46,538 nucleotides of DNA from Corallococcus carmarthensis (GTDB lineage: Bacteria > Myxococcota > Myxococcia > Myxococcales > Myxococcaceae), in NCBI RefSeq assembly GCF_003611695.1, contig NZ_RAWE01000061.1, positions 1 to 46,538 of the forward strand, given 5' to 3'. The notes under the pieces are model-generated. The model did no database searches. It was not told the DNA's origin and worked only from the letters and a program-made list of their open reading frames with translations. Shown here piece after piece: positions 32,598-39,790 of the stretch. The position numbers were made by a program, and so were the translations under genes. Each line of letters begins with the position of its first letter. Positions within the stretch are counted from its first letter, which is position 1.

Positions 32598-33164
32598 ATG
32601 CATCCCAGCACGGAGCAACTGTTGGTCATCGCCAAGCACTACTGGCCTGCATCGGTCTCCGACGGGGACGAGCCCAGTCCTGAACTTGCTCGCCTCTTCA
32701 AACGCTTTGATGAAGCGCTTCAGGATCTTGGCCAGTGGCGTGGGTTTCTCGACCATCTGCGCACGCTGTTTCCAGGCTTCTCGATAGCAGACGGCACGGG
32801 CCCCACGCGATGCAGCTTCCGCTGCATCGTCTATCCCGCGAAGGGCTCCCCCCTGCCGCCCATCCCCTGGGCCATCATGGGCTGTATGAGCGTGCTTGCT
32901 CCGGTCTTCACCGTGTATGGCATCACGTTCGAATACGAGGGGCGCAAGCGCCGCGCGGCCCATCTGCACCTGATGCCCCTGCCCGGAGCCATGCAGGAAA
33001 CGGCGCGCATCGTCGCCCGGGAGCTGGAGGCCCGCTACCACGTCAGCGAGCTGCCCCGCGAGGTGGCCGCGACCCCAGTGCCCGTGGTCGTCGAGTGGAC
33101 CCAGCCGCCCCAGACCACCCTGTTCGACGCGCTCTTCGACAGCGAGCCCACCAACATTCCGTGA
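32598..33164 (+). CDS. Unknown cytoplasmic protein
   Basis: A 188-residue soluble protein with no signal peptide. Its start, STEQLLVIAKHYWPA, and the two aromatic helices (LARLFKRFDEALQDLGQW, RGFLDHLRTLFPGF) are followed by beta-strands (FTVYGITFEYEGRKRRAAHL) and an acidic end (FDALFDSEP). I do not recognise the family. The size, variable composition and place after a small lipoprotein are like those of immunity-type proteins in myxobacterial toxin loci, but no toxin is here, so this is a weak guess. It converges with the minus-strand lipoprotein gene 13 bases away. Confidence 0.55.
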   Translation: MHPSTEQLLVIAKHYWPASVSDGDEPSPELARLFKRFDEALQDLGQWRGFLDHLRTLFPGFSIADGTGPTRCSFRCIVYPAKGSPLPPIPWAIMGCMSVLAPVFTVYGITFEYEGRKRRAAHLHLMPLPGAMQETARIVARELEARYHVSELPREVAATPVPVVVEWTQPPQTTLFDALFDSEPTNIP

Positions 33165-33177
33165 GCCGACAGGGCGG

Positions 33178-33660
33178 CTACGGGTCGCCACCGTCCAACG
33201 CAGCCCCTTCCAGGACTCCAGCATCCACGGCCGGAGGCGCCTCCGGTTCCGCCCCCACGCTGCGCCGGAGGATCCGGCCGTCGAGACTGACCGCGTAGCG
33301 CGCGCCAGTGTCCACGCTGATGAAGGCGTCGCCACAGGCTCCCGGGTCCTCGTGGATCAGGATGAAGAAGACCTCTCCCTGACGGATGACACGGTAGCGA
33401 TAAGCCTCCGGGGTTCCCCAGCACGGCGTGTCCTTGGACCGCTTCGGGAAGAAGTCCTCCATGGCGACCTGGACGGCACGAAGCACGCTGCCGTCCACCA
33501 CATACGCCTGCGTATCCGCCCCCACCTGCACCGCTGACTGCGCATAGAACGGCGGGAACGCGATGCTCCGGTCCCCCTCCCATTCAGGGGGCCGGGTTCC
33601 CTGTCCACGCAGGCAACCCGCGAACAGCAGCGCCCCGCCCAGCACGGCGATGGACGCCAC
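33178..33660 (-). CDS. Small lipoprotein at the end of the TonB-receptor operon
   Basis: A 160-residue lipoprotein: hydrophobic start AVLGGALLFAGC (lipobox FAGC), then a beta-rich domain (AYVVDGSVLRAVQVAMEDFF, YRYRVIRQGEVFFILIHEDP) and a Pro/Glu/Ala-rich tail. I do not recognise it. The start is GTG at 33660, five bases after the preceding gene's stop, which shows translational linkage. It closes the compact minus-strand operon of OmpA-like protein, TonB-dependent receptor and another lipoprotein, so it probably works in the same outer-membrane assembly. Confidence 0.65.
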   Translation of the reverse strand: MASIAVLGGALLFAGCLRGQGTRPPEWEGDRSIAFPPFYAQSAVQVGADTQAYVVDGSVLRAVQVAMEDFFPKRSKDTPCWGTPEAYRYRVIRQGEVFFILIHEDPGACGDAFISVDTGARYAVSLDGRILRRSVGAEPEAPPAVDAGVLEGAALDGGDP

Positions 33661-33665
33661 GGCCC

Positions 33666-34559
33666 TCAGGGCCCCACGTCCACCGTGCGTGTGGTCCAGT
33701 CCGTGCCGCCCCGGCCGTCGCGGGCCACCACCCAGACGGTGATGCGCTCGGGCGTCGCGGCCGTCGTGTACGTCGTCGTCGGATCGCCGGGCTTGCCGTC
33801 CACCGGCTCCAGCGAACGGAACGCGCCCACCTCGCCCTCTCCCGTCACGAACCAGCTGTAGAAGACCTGCTCCGTCCTCGTCCCGTCCGCCGTGGAGTAG
33901 GACTCCTCGCTGCCCTCACCCAGCACCGGCGTGAACGTCACCTCCGCGTCCAGCGGCAGCGGCCCCACCAGCGGCGCGTCGTTCCACAGCACGTCCTGCA
34001 TCACCGGGTTCTGGTTCGGCGCGTCCGTCGAACGCAGCGTGATGCGCCGCACGCCCCGCTCCACGCCCTCCGGCGTCCCGCTGCCGTCCGTCGCCTCGTA
34101 CCCCACGAACAGCGGCAACCCCACCCGCAGCACCTCCTGCACCGCCGGGTCGTTGAAGTCGAACGTGCCCCCGTCCCCACCGCCCGTGCTGCCCGTGGCC
34201 TGCTGGAACGATTCGATGAGCAGCGCCTGCACCGCCGGGTCGCTCAACGACAGCACGCCGTTGTTCAGCGCCACCCCGCTGTCCCCCGGACACGCCACGT
34301 CCCCATAGGGGTTCACGTCCGGCCGGCACAGCGCGTACGTCACCGTCACCGGACGCGCGTCCGGCGTCACCGCCAGCGCCGTGAACGTCACCGGCGGCGG
34401 CAGCGTGGAGGCGTTGGGGTCCAACGCCAGCTCCGGCGGCTCCGCCTTGATGCCGAGCACCCGCACGCTGCGAATCTCACTCTGGGCATCGAAGTCGGCG
34501 CCACCGCACGCGCTCAACCCCAGCAAGGCAATGGCAGACAACAGGACGGGAGTGCGCAT
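33666..34559 (-). CDS. Lipoprotein with beta-sandwich-like domains
   Basis: A 297-residue lipoprotein: signal LSAIALLGLSAC (lipobox LSAC), then a mature part of beta-strands in two Ig-like blocks (PPVTFTALAVTPDARPVTVT; later GPLPLDAEVTFTPVLGEGS and DPTTTYTTAATPERITVWVV). It ends in GTDWTTRTVDV. It may lie on the outer membrane. It starts four bases after the TonB-dependent receptor, with its ribosome-binding site within that gene, so it is likely an accessory subunit, perhaps a surface substrate-binding lipoprotein. No specific family is recognised. Confidence 0.7.
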   Translation of the reverse strand: MRTPVLLSAIALLGLSACGGADFDAQSEIRSVRVLGIKAEPPELALDPNASTLPPPVTFTALAVTPDARPVTVTYALCRPDVNPYGDVACPGDSGVALNNGVLSLSDPAVQALLIESFQQATGSTGGGDGGTFDFNDPAVQEVLRVGLPLFVGYEATDGSGTPEGVERGVRRITLRSTDAPNQNPVMQDVLWNDAPLVGPLPLDAEVTFTPVLGEGSEESYSTADGTRTEQVFYSWFVTGEGEVGAFRSLEPVDGKPGDPTTTYTTAATPERITVWVVARDGRGGTDWTTRTVDVGP

Positions 34560-34563
34560 GGCG

Positions 34564-37182
34564 TCAGAAGGCTCCCTTCAGGCCGAGCACGGGCAGGATG
34601 GGCAGCCCCTTGAAGAACTCGCGCTTGGAGTAGTTGTAGTTGTAGGCCACGCCCTCGACCGACTGGTTGTTGTACGCGTTCGTCAGGTCCAGGTAGAGGT
34701 CCAGGTTCCAGGTGTCGAAGATGAGGTTCTTGTCCACGCGGATGTCCAGCTGGTTGAACGACGGCAGCCGCTGGGAATTGACCAGCCCGTAGTACGGGAT
34801 GAACACGTCCGTCGTGTCGTCGCGCTTCGCCCCCTGCACCGGCGTCGTCGGGTTGCCCGACGCGAAGCGGAACCGCGCGCCCACCTCCCAGCCCTTGGGC
34901 AGCTTGTAGCTGGCGATGGCCGTCAGCACGTGCGTCTGGTCGTTGTCGAACTTGCGCCAGCGCGCGTCCGGCGCGTCCCGGCGCTCGCTGCGGCTGAGCG
35001 TGTACGAAATCCAGCCGAACAGCCGGTCCGTCAGCGCCCGGCGCACCAGCAACTCGAAGCCGTAGATGCGCCCCACGCCGCCGTTCTTCAGGTTCTCCGG
35101 CACCGACTCGCCATTGCGCTCCACGCGCGCGTTCGAGCGGACGATGAGGTCGTCCAGGTCGTTGTAGAAGACCTCGCTGCCCACGAACCACTCCGGCCGC
35201 GCCTGCCACTCCGCGCCCACGCTGTACTGGAGCGACCGCTTCGCGCCCAGGTCCGGGTTGCCGAAGCCCGGCGACGGCTCATCCTGCACCGGCGGGCTGT
35301 GGTAGACGCCCGCGCCGCCCTTCAGCGTCAGCGTCTCCGTGAGCGCGTAGCGCACCGCGAGCCGCGGGTTCACCGTGCGCTTCACCTCCTGCTGATCCGT
35401 GAAGATGTAGCTCTCCGTGCGCACGCCCGGCACCACCAGCAGGTCCTTGATGGGCCGCCACCGCACCTCCGCCCAGGCGGACGGGTAGTACTGGGTGAAC
35501 TTCCCGTCGATGTTGATGAGGTCCTCCGCCACCAGCGGCGACGGCGGCTCGCCCTCGCGCGGCGGCTGCTGGATGCTGGCCCTCACCTTCGCCAGGTTCG
35601 CCACCACGTCCAGACCGCCCGCCACCGTCACGCTGTCGTTGAAGGCGTACTCAATCGTGGGCCGCAGGAACAGGTCCGTGGACGCGATGCGCAGCCCGCG
35701 CTCGCCAATCTGGAAGTCCAGGAGCGTGTTGCCGATGAGCGCGTGCGTGTCGAGCGTCAGCTTGCCTTCGCGGAACTGGTGCCGCAGGCGCAGCTGGTTG
35801 AAGCCTGTCGTCACGTCCAGGCTGCCATTGACGGACGGGTCGCCGTCCGCCGGCTGGTCCAACAGCAACGCCAACCGGTCGCGCGACGTGAGGCCCTGGA
35901 GCGTGAAGGTGTTCTTGCGGTCCGGCTTCCACACCAGCTTCGCCTGCGCGTCGTAGTAGCGCGGCGCCACCTGGAGGCTGTCGTCGTCGAACGGCACCGC
36001 CTTGAGCACCAGGTCGATGTACGAACGCCGGCCGCCAATCGCGAAGCTCAGCGTGTCCGTGATGGGGCCTTCAATCACCGCGTTGGATTCAATGAGGCTG
36101 ATGCCCACCGTGGCGTGGTAGCGGTCCGTCCGGGGCTCGCGGCTGCGCACGTTGATGACGCCGCCGGTGATGTCGCCGTAGTACGCGGAGAAGTTGCCGG
36201 GCAGGTAGTCCACCGCCTCCAGCAGGTCCGAGTTGTACACGGAGGTGAGCCCACCGAAGTGGTACAGGATGGGGATGCGCAGGCCGTCCAGGAAGACGCC
36301 GGACTCCTGGGGGCTGGTGCCGCGGATGACCAGCGCGCCGCCGTTGAACGCGGGCCGCGCCACGCCCGGCAGGTTCTGCACCACCTTGAGCGTGTCACCC
36401 TGCGTGCCCGGGATGCGCTGCACCTCCGCCACCGTGATGGTGGTGCGCGTCACCTCCTTGCGCTCGCGGTCGCTGCGCACCACCGTCTCGTACTGGCTGA
36501 AGATGCGCTTCTGCACGTAGTACTTCGTCTGCGTCTCCTTGCCCTCCTCGATGGTCTCCTGCGTCTTGAAGCGATCGTAGTTGCCCATCACGACGACCAC
36601 CGGGTGCGTGCCCACCGGGACGCCCCGGAAGGCGAAGCGCCCGTCGTTGTCCGTGACGGTGGAGCGGTCCAGCTCCGTGAGCACCACCTCCGCGCCCACC
36701 AGCGGCTTGCGCGTGCCGCGCTCCAGCGCCTGGCCGCTGAAGTTCACGGGCCCCTGCGGCTCCGCGACGCCGCCATCCGCAGCGGTCTCTTGCGGAGGCT
36801 CCGGCGCGCGGAAGACGAACTGGTAGGCGTACTGGATGCGCACGGGCGCGGGGACGTTGTCCACCTCCGCGGGCTCGAACTGGAACTGCTTCACCGCCTC
36901 CGTGGCGGCTTCGTCGAAGCCGTGGCCCGCGGGCTGGGTGATTTCGACATTCGTGACGGCGCCCGTCTCCGAGATGTCGATGAACATCACCACCGTGCCC
37001 TCCAACTGCTGGGCGGCGGCATCCGGCGGGTAGGCCGCTTCGACCTGGCGCAGGAGGGCGGGCGGCTTCGTCAGCACGCCCGTGGGAACGCCGGCATCAC
37101 CAGCGAGGGTCCCTGCGTCCGGAGCCTGTGCCACGGCTCCGGTCGCAAGCAATACACAGACGACGCAGAGGAGCGTTCTCAT
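34564..37182 (-). CDS. TonB-dependent receptor with fused TonB C-terminal-like domain
   Basis: An 872-residue outer-membrane receptor. Signal RTLLCVVCVLLATGAVAQA; residues 45-125 read like the C-terminal domain of TonB (YPPDAAAQQLEGTVVMFIDI, GFDEAATEAVKQFQFEPA). Then comes a carboxypeptidase-regulatory-like beta domain (147-225), a plug (about 240-345, LVIRGTSPQESGVFLDGLR) and a beta-barrel to the end, closing with aromatic-rich strands and final Phe. Plugs are normally pulled by a separate TonB through a TonB box; here a TonB-like domain is part of the receptor. The substrate is unknown. It lies 30 bases after an OmpA-like lipoprotein gene and four bases before a lipoprotein gene. Confidence 0.9.
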   Translation of the reverse strand: MRTLLCVVCVLLATGAVAQAPDAGTLAGDAGVPTGVLTKPPALLRQVEAAYPPDAAAQQLEGTVVMFIDISETGAVTNVEITQPAGHGFDEAATEAVKQFQFEPAEVDNVPAPVRIQYAYQFVFRAPEPPQETAADGGVAEPQGPVNFSGQALERGTRKPLVGAEVVLTELDRSTVTDNDGRFAFRGVPVGTHPVVVVMGNYDRFKTQETIEEGKETQTKYYVQKRIFSQYETVVRSDRERKEVTRTTITVAEVQRIPGTQGDTLKVVQNLPGVARPAFNGGALVIRGTSPQESGVFLDGLRIPILYHFGGLTSVYNSDLLEAVDYLPGNFSAYYGDITGGVINVRSREPRTDRYHATVGISLIESNAVIEGPITDTLSFAIGGRRSYIDLVLKAVPFDDDSLQVAPRYYDAQAKLVWKPDRKNTFTLQGLTSRDRLALLLDQPADGDPSVNGSLDVTTGFNQLRLRHQFREGKLTLDTHALIGNTLLDFQIGERGLRIASTDLFLRPTIEYAFNDSVTVAGGLDVVANLAKVRASIQQPPREGEPPSPLVAEDLINIDGKFTQYYPSAWAEVRWRPIKDLLVVPGVRTESYIFTDQQEVKRTVNPRLAVRYALTETLTLKGGAGVYHSPPVQDEPSPGFGNPDLGAKRSLQYSVGAEWQARPEWFVGSEVFYNDLDDLIVRSNARVERNGESVPENLKNGGVGRIYGFELLVRRALTDRLFGWISYTLSRSERRDAPDARWRKFDNDQTHVLTAIASYKLPKGWEVGARFRFASGNPTTPVQGAKRDDTTDVFIPYYGLVNSQRLPSFNQLDIRVDKNLIFDTWNLDLYLDLTNAYNNQSVEGVAYNYNYSKREFFKGLPILPVLGLKGAF

Positions 37183-37212
37183 GAAGGGTGCGGGGGTCTC
37201 CCGCGCACCCTC

Positions 37213-38025
37213 CTAGCGCCCTCCGAGCCCCGGGGCGAGCACGATTTCGATGCGCCGGTTCTGGCTCTTGTGCTCCGGAGTGTCGTTGGGTACGAGCGGC
37301 TGGTACTGCCCGTAGCCTGCGGCCGACAGCATGGTCGGGTCCACGCCGGAGTCCTGGAGCGACCGCACCACCGCCATCGCGCGCGCCAGGCTCAGCTCCC
37401 AGTTGGTGGGGAACTGTCCGCCGCCGGTGGGCACGTCGTCCGTGTGTCCTTCCACGCGCACGATGCGGCCCTTCACCGTCTTGAGCGCGTCGGCGATCTT
37501 CACCAGCGCCTCCTGCCCTTCCTTGCCCACGCGCGCGGAGCCGGACGCGAAGAGGATCTTGTCCTTGAGCTGCACGGTCATCCGGCCCTTCATCTCCGAC
37601 AGCTCAATCTTGCCGTCGGAGATCTCCTGCTTGAGGGACTGGGCCAGGCTCTCGTACTCGGAGCTCTTCTTCTCCAGCTCCTCCTTCGCCTGCGCGAGCT
37701 TCTTGGAGTTGCGCGCCAGCTCGTCGTTGAGCGCGGAGAGCTGCGCGTTCTTCTCCTCCAGGGCGCGGCGCTCGGCCGCGGCGCCGGTGAGGCGGTTCTC
37801 GGAGGCGTCGAGGCGCGTCTGAAGCGCGGTCTTCTCCTGCTCCAGCGCGGCCTGCTTCTCCTCCAGCTCCTTGATCTTCGCCTCGGCCGCCACGCGGGCC
37901 GCCTTCTCATCCGTGAGGTTCTTCGTCAGCCCCTCCGCCTCCAGGGCCTTCTCGTTGAACTTCCCCTGCGAGACGCAACCCGTGGAGAGGGCGACGAGGG
38001 CAGCCAGAACCAGACGTGTCCGCAT
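37213..38025 (-). CDS. OmpA-family lipoprotein with coiled coil
   Basis: A 270-residue envelope protein. Lipobox ALSTGC (Cys about 17) is followed by a long coiled coil (25-145; AALEQEKTALQTRLDASENR) and the OmpA/MotB peptidoglycan-binding domain (150-262): LFASGSARV, VEGHTDDVP, NWELSLARAMAV, GYGQYQPLVPND and SQNRRIEIVL. It would tether the outer membrane to peptidoglycan. ATG at 38025 begins the signal and GGAGG lies upstream. It is the first gene of the minus-strand operon that continues with the TonB-dependent receptor, 30 bases on; such a tether could stabilise the receptor complex. Confidence 0.9.
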   Translation of the reverse strand: MRTRLVLAALVALSTGCVSQGKFNEKALEAEGLTKNLTDEKAARVAAEAKIKELEEKQAALEQEKTALQTRLDASENRLTGAAAERRALEEKNAQLSALNDELARNSKKLAQAKEELEKKSSEYESLAQSLKQEISDGKIELSEMKGRMTVQLKDKILFASGSARVGKEGQEALVKIADALKTVKGRIVRVEGHTDDVPTGGGQFPTNWELSLARAMAVVRSLQDSGVDPTMLSAAGYGQYQPLVPNDTPEHKSQNRRIEIVLAPGLGGR

Positions 38026-38056
38026 AGGTGCGATTCCTCCTGACAAGGATGTTGGT

Positions 38057-38083
38057 GGGTCTGAGATTACCGCTCTCAGGCCC
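38057..38083. promoter_or_regulatory. Inverted repeat in the ompA-like leader
   Basis: CTGAGA-N7-TCTCAG at 38061-38079, extended by GGG and CCC with one imperfect pair, lies 32 bases upstream of the OmpA-like start. It may be an operator, a leader hairpin or the terminator of the chalcone-isomerase-like gene. Confidence 0.35.
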
Positions 38084-38142
38084 GCCGCCTAGGAGAAACG
38101 CGCATCCGATTTGGGGACCAACTTCCCGGTTGGACGAGCCAG

Positions 38143-38694
38143 CTACTTGGGGAAGATGGGGTGGGTGTCCAGCCAGGAGCTGAAGAGGGCGTCCGCGAAG
38201 GGCTTGCCCGGGATGTGGACGCCGCCGGACGCGCCGCCGGAGACGTGGAGGCCGGAGCCGGGCAGGTAGGTGAGGACCAGGTCGTCACCCTTGCGCACGT
38301 CATGGAGGGACGACAGGAGCTTCTCCAGGGACTGGTTGAGCGCGTCCTGGCGCATGGCCGGGTTCTGGCGCAGGCCTTCCCGGAAGCTGCCCACCAGCTG
38401 GTCCTTCGTGATGGTGCGCAGGAAGCGGAAGTGCAGCCGTTTCAGGCTGTTGGAGGACACGGCCTCCTTGAAGCAGGTGGGCTCCTCCTCCATGTAGAGG
38501 CTCCACACGTAGATGTTGAAGAAGAGCTTCTTCTTCAGCTCCATGTGGGTGAGCGCGAGTGTGCGCCCCTCCACCTGGAGGGAATCCGGCATGTTGACCC
38601 CGCCCGCCTGTCCCGCGTGGGCCATACCGCCCACCAGCAGGAGCATCCCCAGCGCGAACCCTCGCGCCCCCATTTTCAACGCCGTCCCCATCAT
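38143..38694 (-). CDS. Secreted chalcone-isomerase-fold protein
   Basis: A 183-residue exported protein. Signal peptide FALGMLLLVGGMAHAG, then the chalcone-isomerase-like fold: MPDSLQVEGRTLALTHMELK, FFNIYVWSLYMEE, RLHFRFLRTITKDQLVGSF, LVLTYLPGSGLHVS and FADALFSSWL. Bacterial homologues are not plant flavonoid enzymes; some bind fatty acids, and heme binding has been reported for related proteins. ATG at 38694, with AAGGGGAAGG upstream, is the likely start. The adjacent ATG at 38691 is an alternative. It stands alone, upstream of the OmpA-like gene. Confidence 0.85.
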   Translation of the reverse strand: MMGTALKMGARGFALGMLLLVGGMAHAGQAGGVNMPDSLQVEGRTLALTHMELKKKLFFNIYVWSLYMEEEPTCFKEAVSSNSLKRLHFRFLRTITKDQLVGSFREGLRQNPAMRQDALNQSLEKLLSSLHDVRKGDDLVLTYLPGSGLHVSGGASGGVHIPGKPFADALFSSWLDTHPIFPK

Positions 38695-38899
38695 CGCCTT
38701 CCCCTTCACCTCTTCCGAGCCGGTGATCGCAACGGTGCGCATGCTCTTCAAAACCGCCACCGGTCACGATCATTGGTTTGTGCACCATTGGACGGCAACC
38801 GGACGCCCAAGGCAAGGCTGTTGGGGGTACAAACGACTCCCCGGCTGGAGGGCGGACGGGACGGATGGCGCGGAGTGTCACGAAACCCGGGAGATGAGC

Positions 38900-39432
38900 T
38901 TACTCCGGATGTGGGCCAGAGCGGGTCAGCGACTCGCGGAACTCGTCCACCAGCTTCCAGAACAACACCCACACATCGTGTTTGCGTCCCGCGGCTTTCT
39001 CGATCGCGGCGACCGGACCGCAGGATGCGCTCCACCCTCTGGAGGCGTGACGGAAGCCGTCACGGGCGCGTCGCGACACACCTCTGCGGCGTGAGCCAGG
39101 CAGTAACCGCCCAAGCCGACGGAGGGCGCCACCTCATACAAGGTGTACTCATCCGCCAGCACCTTCCGCGTCCAGAACGCGTCCACTCCCAGGTCACGGC
39201 AGCGTTCGGCGGTGGCGGGGTTCCCCGCCTTCCATTCATGGATGTCGACCAGCACGTTCTGCCGCTCGAAGCGCGCGAGCGACCACCAGCGGGCTCCAGA
39301 GAAGTCTACCCGGGCTCTTTCACAGGTGTGCAGGACCAGCTCCAGGTGGAGGAGCGCTCTGCTCCAATCCATCCGCACGCCCGTCACCTCGGCGTCGTGG
39401 ATCGGCAAGTTCAAGAACGACATGGCTGCCAT
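38900..39432 (-). pseudogene. Unknown gene with a late frameshift
   Basis: From ATG at 39432, the first 125 residues are protein-like (SFLNLPIHDAEVTGVRMDWS, WWSLARFERQNVLVDIHEWK, YTLYEVAPSVGLGGYCLAHA). The frame then turns into Ser/Cys/Arg-rich shadow sequence that ends at 38926. In a second frame, from about 39030, sense resumes: GPVAAIEKAAGRKHDVWVLF, followed by KLVDEFRESLTRSG, and stops at 38900-38902. One base is missing near 39030-39060. The original product would be about 176 residues, with no signal peptide and no recognised family; its start is like that of small immunity proteins. It is a recent frameshift or a sequence error. Confidence 0.6.
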
Positions 39433-39433
39433 G

Positions 39434-39790
39434 TTACGCCGCCGCGGCGTCGAGCAGCTGATCCATGTCCACGGGCTTGCGCAGGTAGGCGCGTGCCTCG
39501 AGCAGGTCCTTGCGGCTGTCGAGCTGCGGATCCGCGCTCATCACCACCACCGGGATGTCCGCGAAGCGATCATCGGCCCGTTGCTCCGACCGGAACTGGA
39601 AGCCGTCCTTCACCGGCATCATCAGGTCCAGCAGGATGACATCCGGAAGCGGCTGCATCCCCTCCAGCATCGCCAGGCCCTGCGCTCCGTTCTCCGCGCA
39701 GTCCACCGTGTGGCCCTCGTCCTCCAGGAGCTCCCGGACCGCCTCCCGGATGTAGAAGTCGTCCTCCACCACCAGGATTCGCCGGGTCAT
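39434..39790 (-). CDS. Single-domain response regulator
   Basis: A 118-residue receiver with no output domain. The acidic pair is VVEDD, the phosphorylated residue Asp55 (ILLDLMMP), the Ser switch is VVVMSAD, and the Lys is Lys105 (LRKPVD). It starts within the end of the hybrid histidine kinase gene (four-base overlap), so the two are a pair. It could take phosphate from the second kinase core and pass it on, or act by binding a partner as CheY does. The frameshifted gene starts one base after its stop. Confidence 0.9.
   Translation of the reverse strand: MTRRILVVEDDFYIREAVRELLEDEGHTVDCAENGAQGLAMLEGMQPLPDVILLDLMMPVKDGFQFRSEQRADDRFADIPVVVMSADPQLDSRKDLLEARAYLRKPVDMDQLLDAAAA

Noticed and set aside
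34381-38043. A 1220-codon open frame on the plus strand
   Set aside because: It lies opposite the TonB receptor, the OmpA-like gene and lipoproteins, and its product is His/Arg/Val/Leu-rich with no domain; it is a shadow of high-GC codon use.
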